A stretch of 64,000 bases of DNA. Source: Fulvia fulva (Eukaryota; Ascomycota; Dothideomycetes; Mycosphaerellales; Mycosphaerellaceae). Both the position numbers and the translations under genes were made by a program. Below, piece after piece: positions 21,637 to 32,736 of the stretch (the first letter of the stretch is position 1; each line of letters starts with the position of its first letter). The notes under the pieces are model-generated. The model was not told where the DNA came from and ran no database searches. It saw only the letters and a program-made list of their open reading frames with translations. The stretch spans positions 1 to 64,000 of the forward strand of contig NC_063012.1 of the NCBI RefSeq assembly GCF_020509005.1. Reading direction: 5' to 3'.

Positions 21637-21872
21637 TGTTAAGATGTAGCATCTCAAAGGGAGTCAACAATCAGGAAGTGATCTGGCAGCCTGAGGCATC
21701 CACAATGACTCAGCTTGTAGGGAGATACCTTCTCTCCCCTTTAGCTTAGATAGACATCCAACATAATCAACATATTGGTTCCTGATATATTGCTGCATGC
21801 TCGTGCTATTAGTCAGTTGAAGATTGATCTCTTACTCCACTCCGCTGCCATCCACCCGTACCTGTTTCAACA
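21637..21872 (+). repeat. copia 3' LTR
   Basis: 236 bp, identical to the 5' LTR except C at 21672. Followed directly by the AGCCT duplication at 21873-21877. Confidence 0.95.
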
Positions 21873-21877
21873 AGCCT

Positions 21878-24800
21878 ATCGATATTAACTTCTAGGCCGT
21901 CTACGCGGGCGTAGTATTCTTCGATTGCTTGACGATTAAAGATGATATGTTAGATAGGTTCCTATAAGGTATCCTACTTAGGGCAACCTTGCTATTCGAC
22001 TTTATACTTGATCGGCGGTAGTCCTTTAACGTCGTTAGGCTCTACGCGGATTCCCCGGATCTTACGGACGGTATAGTCGTTAGAAGGTAGGTTAATAGGC
22101 TCGTCGACTTCTACTTTATCGGGAGGACCTAGTATGTCTTAGTTTTGGTTCGGGAATAGGTCCTTAGCCGACGGCCGAAGGCGTACGGGATAGAAGACGT
22201 CGTAGATCTTTATGTTCGTAGGAAGAGCTAGCCGGTAGGCGTATAAACTAATACGCTCGGTAATCTTAAAAGGACCTAGGTTCTTCTAGTTCAGCTTCTT
22301 AGAGGGGCGGTCCGTCTTAATGTTCTTAGAGTTAAGGTAGACTATATCGCCTACTTAGTAGTCGGGAGCTAGCTAGCGACGACGATTAGCTTGATCCTCG
22401 TAGATTGCTTATACGTATACTATCTCGTCGTAAACTTCTTTATAGATCTATAAGAGCATAGTAGCGAACTCGTCTACTACTTACTCGTTTACGTCTTCGG
22501 TAGGCGGGAGAGGTTCTTCTAGTTCTATACCTATACGAGGGTAGTAACCTCTCGTAGTATAGAAGGGAGAGTAGCTAGTAGTCTCCGAGTCCTAGTTACG
22601 AGTAGCGAACTCTACCGTAGGGATATGCTAAGGCCAATCCTTCTAGTAGTAGTCGACGAAGTAACGAAGGACCTACTCGAGGATAGCGTTCGTAATTTCG
22701 GTCTAGCCGTCGGTCTATAGCTAAAAACTAGTCGAGAGGTTATGCTTGATGCCTAGGATAGTATATAGACGCTTCTAGAAGTACGAGATGAACTGGGTGC
22801 CTCTATTAGAGGTGATACTATCCGGGAGGCCTTAAAAGCGCTAGACGAATTCGTAGAATAAGCGAGTAGTCTCCTTTACGGTTATACTCTAGTACGGGAT
22901 TATATACCGGTCCTTAGAGTAACGGTCCACGATCACTAGAAGGGCCTTTACTTTCACGCCGCTAAAGGTCTTGCCGTAAGGAAGATCGGTAATAAAGTCT
23001 ATAGTAATGTACTTCTACGGACGATTAGGAGCCGGGAGAGGGTATAAGAGACCGTAGAGACGGTAGCGGTTAGCTTTAGCTCTTCGGTAAGTAGCGTAGT
23101 TCAGTACGTAGCGGCGGACGTCCTTCTAGGAATACGGCCACTAGTAATACCTAGCGAGGAGCTTATAGGTCTTACCTACGCCTAGGTAACCCCTAGAGGC
23201 GGAGTCGTAGATAATTTGAAGAATCTTAGCTCGGATATTAGAGCCTTCGGGCTACGGTACGTAAAGCTTCTTACGGAAGTAGACGACACCTTCCTAGAGC
23301 TCGTACTCGGATAGCGAGAAGCCCGGGAATGTCCTCGCGCTAGATTTAAGGGCCTGAACTAACTCTTAGGCGTCTATATTGGCATCGTACGCTGTTCGTA
23401 CTTGTACTATAATACCTTCGGGCTGCTCCTTATTATCAAACCCCTTAAAGTCTGATTCGGATAAGCCGTCGGTCGTTACTAAGCCCTCTTTATCGTCGTT
23501 TAAGTCCTTAGCGTCCGAGGCGTATTTGTTAGGCTCGGATTTATCGTTACTCTCGTTAAGGTAGGTAGGAGCGAGCACGAGAGTAGCAAAGGAAGCGGCG
23601 AGCGTAGGCTAGCCGTTCGATAGGTACTCTCGAAGCTCGGAAGAGAGGTTGTGCTCTTTAATAACTTATTGCTCTACGATTTGCCGGCCCCCTCTTCGAT
23701 CAACTAGAGAGTTACTAGGGCGGCGGGTAAGGGCGTCGGCTATCGAGTTGGCCTTACCGGGCGTATACGAGATCACGAAGTTGAACCGGGAGAGGAACTC
23801 GCTCTAGCGGGCCTAGCGACGATTAAGTAGCTTGCTCTTTATAAAGTAGACGAGGTTCTTATAGTCGGAGCTTACTTGGACGGGTATAGTAGAGCCTTCG
23901 AGCTCGGGGCGCTACTCTTCGAAAGCTTTAACGATAGCGAGAAGCTCCTTGTCGTAGATCTCGTAGTTATACTCCGTAGCGGTCATCTTCTTAGAGAGGA
24001 AGGCGATAGGTAACTAGGGGGATTTAGGCGAGCGGCGTTATAGTAGGACACCGCCTACTACGCCGTCGGATACGTCGGTCTCTATACGGGTCTCTAGTTC
24101 GAAATCGAAGTGCTATAGAAGCGGGTTCTTAACAAACTTCGCTTTAAGCAAGTCAAAAGCCTCCTAGCATTCGTCGGTCTAGGCGAACTTCTCACCCTTA
24201 CGCGTGAGCTTCGTTAAAGGGCGTACTACGCCCGAAAATGCGTAGATAAAGCGGCGATAGAAGTTAGTAAAGCCTAGGAAACCCTAGACCTCTTTGACGT
24301 TCGTAGGAGCATCCTATTCGACGATAGCGTCGATCTTCTCTTAGTCTATCTTGATGCCGTCTACGGTAATAATCAAACTAAGGAACTTGACTTCGGTCTT
24401 CTTAAACTCGTACTTATCGATGTCGAGCTACAAGCCGGCGTCTACGAGCTTCTAAAGGACCTTATAGACGTGCTCGCGGTACTCCTCCTTAGTCTCGCTA
24501 TAGACTAGGATGTCGTCGATATAGGCAGTATAGAACTAATCGAGGAACTCCTAAAGGATGTCGTTAATAAAGTTCTAGAAGGTACTAGGCCCGTTACAAA
24601 CGCCGAAGGGCATAACGAGCGACTCGAATAGCCCGTAGCGAGTACGGAAGGCTATAAGATACTCGTATCCTTCTACTATTCGTAACTTATTGAACGTAGC
24701 GATGACATCGAGCTTAGTGAAGTACTTGGCCTTAGAGAGGCGCTCGAGCGTCTCCTAAATCAACGGTATTAGGTAGCGGTTCTTCTTTATAATAGCGTTT

Positions 24801-26979
24801 AAGCCTCGGTAGTCTACGTAGAAGCGTAGACTACCGCCGGGCTTCTTAACGAATATAACGGGACTGCTAGCGCTAGAACGGCTCGCTCGAATAAACCCCT
24901 TCTTTAGGTTCTCTTCGAGGTATCTCTTAAGGACGATAAGCTCTTCTCGGGATATAGAATATAACGGTCCGAACGGTGTCTCTATACCTTCTTCTAGCTT
25001 AATCTTGTGGTCGTAAGGGCGATAAGGAGGTAGCTCGTCTACGGCTTTAGTATCGAATACGTAGAGGATATAGTGTGCCTAAGGAGGGACCTTCGTAGTA
25101 GGGTCGGTAGGTATACGCTTCTTATCGAGCTTCTCGAGGGCGATGTCGATATCGCGGAGAGAGGCGGCGAAGACTTAAGCTTTAGGCTACTTAGTAGTAG
25201 TAGTAAAGGTAGCGGCGTTTACCTAGAAGATCTTAGTATACTTAGGACCGCGCTAAGGCGGCGGAGAAGGCGGAGGTGCCGGAGGAACTTCTAGAGGGAA
25301 GCTAACAGTAAGTGAAGTCTAGTCGATAATAGGTCGGTATCGTCTAAACTAGGGGAGGCCGAGGATAAACTTCTAATACGGTAGGGACGTAAGGAAGCTA
25401 GTGATCGACATACGCTTGCCTCCGAGGGTGATTAACGTGTATATAATATAAGTAATCTTACTAGTAGTAGTCTCTATGCCGTTAAAGAGTTTAAGGGTGC
25501 GAGGGTACTTCAGTTCCTAGGGTTCGAGGTTAAGAGAGGTCGCGAGTTTATAGTCTATAAAAGACTCGCCTAGTACGCTAGTATCTATAAGAGTGAGATT
25601 AGAAGAAGAGAGTTTCTTTAAGCCGACATTTATATTCGTAACGAACGGTTTATAAGCGTAGTCCTTGCCCGTCTCGTCGTATAGGTCTAGCTATACTATA
25701 TTAATCCTTAACTTCTTTCCTCTCTTTACTTTCGGTAAACGTTATTCTTAGTCTTTATCGCGTCGATAAGGAAGACCTAGGCTTTTTCCTACTTAGCGGG
25801 AGTAGTAGGAGTAGGCTCGATAGCGCCGATAGCGCCGCGAACCGGGTTACGGGCGTTACGGGCAGCGAGCTACGGACAGTTAGCTACGATATAGCCTAGA
25901 CCGCCGTAGTAGGTATAGAGTCCGGCCTAGCGACGGCGAAGCTTCTCTTCGGGAGTAAGCTTACCGTTAACGAGGCCCTAGACTCGAGGGACGGCGGCAC
26001 TAGCGCTAAGATCTATAGCGTTACCTATAGAGACGGGAGGGAGAGCCGTAGGAGCGGCGGCGCCTAGTAGAGTAGCGAAGTAGCTTCCGGGACTACGAGG
26101 CTAACGACCTTAAGAACGGGAAGCGAGGAGAGAGGCGGTATGTTTTATATTAGAGTCGAGGCGCTAGTAGGTCTCGACGAGCTTACGGAAGCTTATAGCA
26201 CCGACGTCCTTGTCCTCGAGGGCTCGAAGAAGCTCTACTAATAAACTACGGCGGAGAGTGCTCTTCTTAGTCTCTTCGTTATAGCCGGTAAACCCGATAT
26301 CGCGGTTAAAGGCCGCGAGGTACTCGGCGAAGCTCTTGTTCTTCTAGAGGAGGTTGTAGATAGCGTTCTAGGCGGTAGCTCTACGGTCTAGATTACTAAA
26401 GGTAGCACGGAGGTCCTATATTAAGGTAAGGACGTCCGGGTAGCCGATAGTCTACGTAGCGTTGTCGATATAGTATTATACCTAAGCCGCGGCGTCTCCC
26501 CGAAGGAGGGAGAAGACGTACGTGACTTTGTCCTTCTCTTACGGAAAGTGGTCGGTATTAGCTAATAGCTTGATAGTGAGCTATGTCTTAAATGCCTCAA
26601 ACTTGCTCTTGTTACCGTCGAACTCGTCTAGGTCGTTAACCTTCTTAGAGAAGTGCTAGCGGCGGTTATTATCGGCGTACGGGGCGAGGTTCTAGAAGGT
26701 GTTTATAATACCTTAAAGGTATATTACTTAGTTGTTTGCTTGCTCGACCTACTAGGCGGTCTCGCGGAAAGAGGAGACGGTACGGTTAATAAGAGCGTAG
26801 GCGGTGTCGGGGTTAGCGTTTGCCTAGGCACCGAAGGTAGCGGCGTTCGAGAAGGGGATGTTAGTCTACTTACTAAAGTGGAATAGAGTGCCTTAGTTGT
26901 CGAGATTGACACTTCTATCGGTGGCGTGGTCACCTATAAGGATGACTCGAGTAGTTAACGGTTTGTTAGTCTTTTATAA
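21878..26979 (-). pseudogene. gypsy B gag-pol, RIP-inactivated
   Basis: The main body of element B, collinear with 10116-15216 of element A. The same order is seen on the minus strand from the right: gag (about 26930-25700), zinc-knuckle remnant (about 25870-25930), protease region, RT (YIDD near 24512-24523), RNase H, integrase (about 22810), and chromodomain-like segment (about 21960-22020). Stops are frequent. Differences from A are almost all C/T or G/A, so the two copies were mutated independently from one recent ancestor. Short open stretches such as 23366-23578 and 25073-25294 are fragments and not genes. Confidence 0.85.
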
Positions 26980-27499
26980 TGTTAGGGCGAGAGCCTAGCC
27001 TATAAGATATAAGGGTAAAAGCGAGAATATAGGTACGAAGTGCAGATATAAAAGGGTATAGTATAATTGCTATACAAAACAAAAGACGAAGAAAGCAAGA
27101 GAGGCCTAGGGAAGGCTAGATATTTATACGCGACCCTCGCGAGTACGTGTCCCCGTATTAATAGGGCTAACCCGTATAAAGCCGCGCTTAGTAGCTTTGC
27201 TCAAAACCTTATTCTAACCTGCCCTACGTTCCGAGTCTTTCACGTGCTTCTTCTAGGGTCTAGCGTAGTCGCGGGTGCTCGCGGGAGTGCCGTAAGTCAC
27301 ATAGTTACGAGCCGAAGTGAATCTGTTAAGGTTTAGTAGAGGGGTGAATTTGGAGGGCTAGGTCCCGTAGTGAATATTACGGGGCATATAATTCTTAGCG
27401 CTCATATACTAAGCTAGACTGTCACTTCTTAACGACTTCTAAGTACTCTAAGGCTCTTCTGTCCCTACCTTCTATACACTCTATAGGGAGACTATAACA
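26980..27499 (-). repeat. gypsy B 5' LTR
   Basis: 520 bp, TGTTAGGGCGAG...ACTATAACA, followed by the ACTAT target duplication (27500-27504). Confidence 0.92.
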
Positions 27500-27504
27500 A
27501 CTAT

Positions 27505-27943
27505 ATAGCGTCGTCGGTAGTCTACTACTACTCCTACGTTTATCCTTAAGTCTATATATTAAATATAGACTCGCGCTATACTACTAGTCGTATAGCTAGT
27601 AGCGAGCCTCGCTATTCTTAGGGTCGTACTATATTAGGTACTACTTAGCCTATAGTAGTCTCTTATACCGAGTCGCGCGTTTTTTATCGTACGCCGTAAT
27701 CTCTTATTACGGTTATTATTAATAATCTACGCTCTTATAGATCCTATCGTAGCTCTTCTACGGATATAGAGACCTAGCTAAGTATAACGGTTTATAGTCG
27801 TATTAATATAAAGTAGCTAGGTACGTAGGAAAGAGGAGCGTAAGGTACGCCGAGGCAATATATAAGCCGAGGTACTACGCTAGTACGCGCGGTCACGTGA
27901 CCTACGTACTAGCTAGACATTCGCTAGGCCTAGGGCCGTAATA
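27505..27943 (-). mobile_element. gypsy C 5' end, probable LTR
   Basis: Joins 9290 once gypsy B is removed, so it should be the 5' leader and 5' LTR of element C. On the minus strand it begins TATTACGGCC at 27943, which resembles an LTR start (TGTTACGG before RIP), at the point where the Fot1 transposase homology stops. The other LTR was lost at the telomere, so the LTR cannot be verified by pairing, and the inner boundary is not visible. Confidence 0.5.
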
Positions 27944-28680
27944 GGGCGGGGTCGAGTAGCTAGCGGTATAGATATTCTAAATAACTATAACCTACTCTCT
28001 ATTACTAGGCTAAGTAGCCGTAGGGCGAGAGCGCTATTCTAAGCTAGTAACGACTTTTATAGAGCTAATTACGCCTATTTAAAAGCCCGTCTTATCAAAG
28101 CTATAGATATCCTCGTTATAGTTATACTTAGTAATCGTCTATTATATAAGCTTAAACTAGGCCCTTATAACTTCTAGATCTTCCTAGAGTATTCTCTAAC
28201 GGTCCTTCGCTCGGTTAAAGGCCGTTTCAAGCTTAGTAGAGCGCGAAACGAATCTCTCTACCTAGTTCTTACCTACCGGATCCGCGTCGCGTTTACCGAG
28301 TAGCTTATCCGCTATATCTACTACCTCGCTAAGGGTAGGCGTAAATCCTCGCGAATCGAGGTTAAGGATATATCGAACAATCGTCTGTTCTTCGGTTAAC
28401 GTAAGTTTGTACTAGATAGGGCGAGTATCGACGCGAGGAGTGATTCCGTAGTACCGGCTAGTTAGCGTCGAATAAGGTACGTAATATACTGTAGCTACGC
28501 GTAGGAGACTCGGAAATTGGCCCTGACGATAGGTAGAGAGGGCAAGAGCAATTCTGCCTTCTTTATTAGACGATTGTATATAGTGTTGTTGAGACATAGT
28601 ACGATAATCAAGAAGTTGGTCGTGCCAAGACAAAATTTCCAGCTCACTAGTGTTCCCAGCTCACTGGTGCTTTACGTTAT
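27944..28680 (-). pseudogene. Fot1/pogo-like transposase remnant
   Basis: The minus strand from about 28600 reads a psq/CENP-B-type N-terminal helix-turn-helix (ALSTYRQGQFPSLLRVATVY). A second DNA-binding domain follows (LTEEQTIVRYILNLDSRGF), then the start of the DDE catalytic region (YSFDKTGF, where the family has FDETGF, then IGVI). The Glu-to-Lys change and Trp-to-stop changes are RIP-type G-to-A transitions. The reading stops near 27960, where gypsy C begins, so the rest of the DDE domain is missing. A repeated CAGTGAGCTGG-like motif near 28635-28675 may be part of the terminal inverted repeat; this is inference. Confidence 0.75.
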
Positions 28681-28807
28681 AGCCTTTAGTTTTAATAGGC
28701 TACTGCCTATATATACGCTTAGATCGCGACAGTACTTACGTATCTCCTTCGCCGACTACTTCCTATCTTCTAATTCTTCTCCTCCGACTGGAACACAGGC
28801 GCACATA

Positions 28808-29329
28808 ATGCCACCCAAAGAGCCAGCCTACAACATCGACTGGATCTGGTCCTTCGACTCGAACGTCCACGTCGCTAACAATCGCGAGTGGTTCACTACC
28901 TTCACACCCTTCGAGTCCAAGATCAGCAGCACCCACAACGACCTTACCCACCTCGTCGAAGGCGTAGGCGACGTCGAGCTCGAAGTGCGCAAAATCGTCG
29001 GCGACACGAAACGAGCGACAGGACCGAAAAACTCGAAGATCGTCCTCCGCGATGTGCTCTTAGTGCCGAGCTTCGTGTGCAATGTGATGGGCAACCCGGT
29101 GAGAGAGGACTATGATGTGTCGATTGGGGCGGAGAGGTGGCTGTGCGATAACAAGACGGGCAAAGGACTTGGGATGCTGGATAAGAACCCGCTGGGCATG
29201 ACGAAGGTGCTGTTGAAGGGACAGGCGAAGGGGACGACGGGGCTGCCGAAGGATATGGATTACAAGCTGAATACTGTATGGGCGGAGGAGGAGAAGAAGA
29301 AATGGATGGAAGAGAAGAAGAAGACGTGA
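28808..29329 (+). CDS. single-domain protein resembling the copia protease-region beta-barrel
   Basis: A 173-aa intronless protein from ATG 28808 (the longer frame opens only at a TTG). The pattern WSFDSNVHVANNREWF, then GVGDVELEV, then LRDVLLVPSFVCNVMG matches the order seen at the protease of copia polyproteins: a W..DSGASSHM-like motif, then G.G.V, then L.DVL.VP....N. Here the stretch stands alone with no Gag, integrase or RT nearby, and the active-site DSG is DSN. The C-terminus is a lysine/glutamate-rich tail. Normal codon use and an open frame argue for a retained gene. It could be domesticated, with aspartic protease activity lost or altered. It is the first gene inside the non-RIP region. 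Confidence 0.55.
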   Translation: MPPKEPAYNIDWIWSFDSNVHVANNREWFTTFTPFESKISSTHNDLTHLVEGVGDVELEVRKIVGDTKRATGPKNSKIVLRDVLLVPSFVCNVMGNPVREDYDVSIGAERWLCDNKTGKGLGMLDKNPLGMTKVLLKGQAKGTTGLPKDMDYKLNTVWAEEEKKKWMEEKKKT

Positions 29330-30388
29330 AAAGCATGGTTGCGATACCGTGACTGAACAACCGCCGCGACAGCTACAGAAACAGCACGCCGTGACTGCGA
29401 TATTGAGAAAGCGGGCGTGAAGGTATACCGTTACGGCTGCGTATAAGAACATTGCAGGTGCCAGAGCAGCTGCAAGGCATTCCGCCATAAGGCCGGAGAT
29501 GTGAGCGCTTCGCAAGAGCAGGTGAGAAGTGCCCCCCAAGTTGTGTATAAGGCGCAGGATACTTGCGCTCGGGATGACTCCGTTAATCTTGAAGAGAGTT
29601 TCCAATGTGGCAGCACGACCCAGTTCCACAATCAGCAAATTGCGACGACGCAGCGCCGAGAAACACGGTATCCTGGTCGTGATCGCGATTTCGAGGTAGA
29701 GATCGTCGAGGAGGACAGCTGCCGCGTTTCGTTGCACACAAAGGTACGCGAGGTGTCAGAGCAACCACAAGAGACGACGATGAGGCTTTCCCTCAGGGAA
29801 GCGGAGGCAGAACAGTTGCATCTTCAAGCGTAGCGGCAGTCGCGCCATCAGCAGTCTTGCAAACGCTCGGATGCCATTGGCTGTACCGCAGAGAACAGAC
29901 CGCAAGAGAACATGGACATTGCAACGAAACACAATTCGCTCCTCGGCCTCCGCCAAGTCAGTTTGCCTCGTCAGCAGATGCGCGAGTGCGCCAAGCTGCA
30001 ACAATAAGTGTACGTTGAGGTGGAGTCGTTGTCATAATTCATCATTGCAAAGAGCCACAATCCAGGCACTGCAGGTTAAGCATTTGAGCGACTGGTGCCT
30101 GTGTCTTGCGCGAAGACTTGCTTTGATGTTGCGCGAGGTCACGAGAACCACGCTCAGGCAGTCATCCCATGAAGCACCGCAGGAACTTCATCGTACCATG
30201 TCTTGCAGCATTATGCATTTCTGAGGCAAAGGGGTATCACTTGGATCACTAGGCATCGTCGCAGTACATGGCACTGCCAATGTCGAATGCCATCTGGAGA
30301 TATATCTACTGCCTACTGTTCTCCGCCGAACGCAACTTGAGAAACACCTTCGACCACAGTTCAGTACAACACATCTCCTCGACTCAAG
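29330..30388. other. intergenic region, no supported gene
   Basis: Base composition is normal and RIP is absent. Short open frames occur on both strands, but none shows a recognisable domain, a plausible splice structure or a signal peptide. It separates the protease-like gene from the first small secreted protein. Confidence 0.6.
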
Positions 30389-30833
30389 ATGTTCACCGAG
30401 TCTGCAGCCCTCGCCCTCTCAACCTTGGCCACCCTCGCTGTCGGAGTGCCTCAGAAACCAGCAGTATGCCCTCCCCATCCCGTTACCCATTGACAGCATC
30501 CTGACCTCGATCCAGACGAAGGACTACAAAATCGGCCTCCAAGTCTACGGCTACAACGGCGACCCAAGCGCCTACAAAGAATGGTACGCCAGCATCAACA
30601 AACTCGCAGTCCGCGAAGGCCGCAGCGAGTCGAAGGCGACGCACATCCAGTTCGGTGGACCAGTCTACAATGTCGACGTCAATGCTGTCAAATGCCGCGC
30701 GTATGGCGATGTAGAAGGCTCTATACCAATCGGTGGGACGTTTGATATCAATCATGTTCTTGATCTTGGAGGTGATCCTGTCGGGATGTATTCTATACTT
30801 TGCTACATCGTAGGCGAGGACGAGAAGGCCTGA
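30389..30833 (+). pseudogene. small secreted protein, probably frameshifted
   Basis: ATG 30389 starts a clear signal peptide (MFTESAALALSTLATLAVGVPQ), but this frame stops shortly after. From about 30440 the next frame continues for some 125 residues (ALPIPLPIDSILTS...), ending at TGA 30831-30833. The switch lies near the signal-peptide cleavage site. A GT...AG pair there would give an intron of only about 33 bp and does not restore the frame cleanly, so a one-base frameshift is more likely. The mature part holds LQVYGYNGDPSAYKEWYASINKL and VNAVKCRAYGDVEGSIPIGG, both repeated in diverged form at 31640-31885. No known domain is recognised. The size and signal fit a secreted effector-like or surface protein. 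Confidence 0.5.
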
Positions 30834-31639
30834 GGCGGCTTGTGTAGCTGGTAGATGGTGCTTTTGCAGCTTGGACAACACAAATGTCGAAGCTCAGGAT
30901 CTCCGGCCAGAGATGATCATAGGCAGGGTCATGCGACAGTATACTCTACTCTGTACTTATGGACAGCGTCAAAGGGCTGCTTATACTTTCTTTCCAAGTC
31001 TCCACGTTTGTCGACCATTGCAAGTCTTCACACCGGTGGAGACTACATTGCAGTGCTGAGTCGGGTAGTCGTGGGTCAGTGAGCTCTCCAGTCTGATCAA
31101 CGTGCTACAGTCTCACGTACATCGTACGCTGGTCTTGAATGCCGTGACTTCTGTAGTGCTGCTTGAATATGAGGCAGACTTAACCTTTGCAAAATTATGC
31201 GACCGCAAATCTCCAGTCAGTGTGCTGTTGGCAGCCTATGATGAGCAACACGAATCGTCATGTTCTAGCTCAAGCCGGAATTTGAGGGCATCGAGCTCGC
31301 ATCGGTTGCGATGGCGAGGCGGTGGAACACGGACCGTGGCAAGAGCCACGCCAACAGAGGGCATAAAAGAGGTGTCCACAATCTCCCGATCTTGCACGCT
31401 TACAGCACGACTCTCGCGAAACGGCTCACACAGAGTAGAAGCACATATCCGACAACCTCCATGCACACCTCCGCTGTCATCAGCCCTCTGTAAATTGGTC
31501 TAACCATGGCGTTCCCTACCGCCATCAAGGTATTATGCCATCACCAAGAACTTCTCAACTACAGAGAATAACTAAAGACCCCTAGCGCCGCTATCGCACT
31601 TGCAATCACACTCCGTACGATATCTACTAAGGTGTACAG
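30834..31639. other. intergenic region between two related secreted-protein copies
   Basis: No convincing coding region. A possible short first exon (MAFPTAIK, ATG near 31504) lies just before the second copy and is followed by a GTATTA donor, but no in-frame splice to the downstream homology is found. Confidence 0.4.
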
Positions 31640-31885
31640 GTTTACGTCTGCGGCTCAGACCGCGTGCACCCAGACTATTGCAGCCACTGGCCAACATGGA
31701 TCAACGAGCTCACAGCTCTAGGCACTGACACGGAGTCTGTCGCGACGTCCGTACGCATCGGTCGAGGGACTAAGAGACCGGGTGATCTTCTGGCTCTCAA
31801 CTTGGATGTCAATGCGGTCCAGTGTCGTGCTTATGGCGATAGGGAGGGCACGATCCCCGTAGGAGATCTATTCAATGTTACCTAG
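31640..31885 (+). pseudogene. second copy of the small secreted protein, 3' part
   Basis: Open from just after an AG (31638-31639) to a TAG at 31883-31885. VQVYVCGSDR, WPTWINELTALG and LDVNAVQCRAYGDREGTIPVGDLF align in order with LQVYGYNGD, WYASINKL and VDVNAVKCRAYGDVEGSIPIGG of the copy at 30389-30833, about 1.2 kb upstream on the same strand. The signal-peptide half cannot be placed in frame, and the C-terminus is shorter. It is most simply a decayed tandem duplicate, though an unseen 5' exon is possible. Confidence 0.45.
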
Positions 31886-32048
31886 CCGGCAGTGCTAGGG
31901 AAGGAACCGGTCGGGCGGATAGTATCTTGTGCAATGTGGTGACGGATAAGGAGCACACTTGATGCTCGATGGGATTTCGTGCTTGACCATGAAGTGTGTT
32001 CAACGCCTTCGCTAAGATGGCCCGGGAGGGGGTCAGGTATCGTACTAG

Positions 32049-32736
32049 AGCAGCAACTCATCGGATATCTAGATCTCCTATGCATCTTACAGGACCTGTC
32101 TAAGGTCGTAGAAGTTGCACTTATTCTCGAAGAACTAGGCGTCCCACATGAGCAGAAATTCTTGTCACTCACAGACGTCGACGATGAATTTTATCTCGCT
32201 CCTAATCCGAATGGCAGGGTACCCCCTACAGTCCAGTATTCTGATACTGGCTTGACGACAGGGGCGTAAGATGACGAAATTCCGGAGATGCTATTCTCAG
32301 TGCCGATGATCATTTACAGTCAGGTGCCAGCATCGGCTACCTCTGCGAGAAGTACGACACTAACGGAGTGCTTGAATTCAGCCACGCGCAAGGCAAATTG
32401 GAAGCTCGCTGATGGCGTGGGTTTTCAGGTGTCTGGTCCGGCCAAATCTCCTCTCAACAGACTTCAAAGACTGCAAGACGGCTAAAATCGTCCAGGCAAC
32501 GCTATCACAACGAACCCTTGCGCATCAACAAGACTGTCAATCACCACATGCTTGGGAAGATTGGAGATTACTTGACTGGCGACAGAACCACGTACACAGA
32601 GCTGATGTGGCTGTCGTACATGATCGTAGGGATGAAGTTGCATGCCGGCTTTCTGGGGGAAGGTCCGTACTTTCATGCTTGGGAGCAGGGGATACCGGAG
32701 CGACCTGCTGTGAGGAGTTCAGAGGTGACTGGATGA
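32049..32736 (+). pseudogene. glutathione S-transferase (Ure2-like) pseudogene
   Basis: The thioredoxin-fold half is clear: EVALILEELGVPHEQKFLSL, then FYLAPNPNGRVPPTVQ (the NPNGRVP motif is the glutathione-site signature). After a possible GTAAGA...TTTACAG intron (about 32268-32321) the next piece, GASIGYLCEKYDTNGVLEF, corresponds to the usual ESGAI..YL..KYD motif but is in a different frame. A third frame (32518-32736) gives the helical C-terminal domain (YLTGDRTTYTELMWL..., ending WEQGIPERPAVRSSE). At least one frameshift and one stop separate these pieces, so it is called a pseudogene. The family conjugates glutathione to electrophiles in the cytosol. Confidence 0.65.

Larger units (their letters stand above)
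16256..21872 (+). mobile_element. intact Ty1/copia retrotransposon
   Basis: A 5,617-bp element with two 236-bp LTRs (TGTTAAGATG...TGTTTCAACA) that differ at one base, a primer-binding site, one open Gag-Pol frame and a polypurine tract. A perfect 5-bp duplication flanks it. It lies inside the RIP-mutated gypsy B yet shows no RIP damage itself, so it inserted after the main RIP episode or has not been exposed to RIP. Confidence 0.96.
9291..27499 (-). mobile_element. gypsy element B, complete but split by two insertions
   Basis: A Ty3/gypsy chromovirus-type element with 520-bp LTRs beginning TGTTAGGGCGAG and ending ACTATAACA. Its left (3') LTR is split into 9291-9445 and 15742-16106 (155 + 365 = 520 bp) by sister element A. 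Its body is split at 16255/21873 by a copia element. Its right (5') LTR is 26980-27499. ACTAT flanks both ends. Pol runs on the minus strand. The whole element is RIP-mutated and non-coding. Confidence 0.92.

Noticed and set aside
29060..29737. A 225-codon minus-strand frame
   Set aside because: It is antisense to the copia-protease-like gene and rich in Leu/Arg/Ser without motifs; the plus strand explains the region.
30429..30472. A mini-intron to repair the small secreted protein
   Set aside because: The only GT...AG pair is about 33 bp, shorter than any other intron in the window, and does not restore the frame cleanly.
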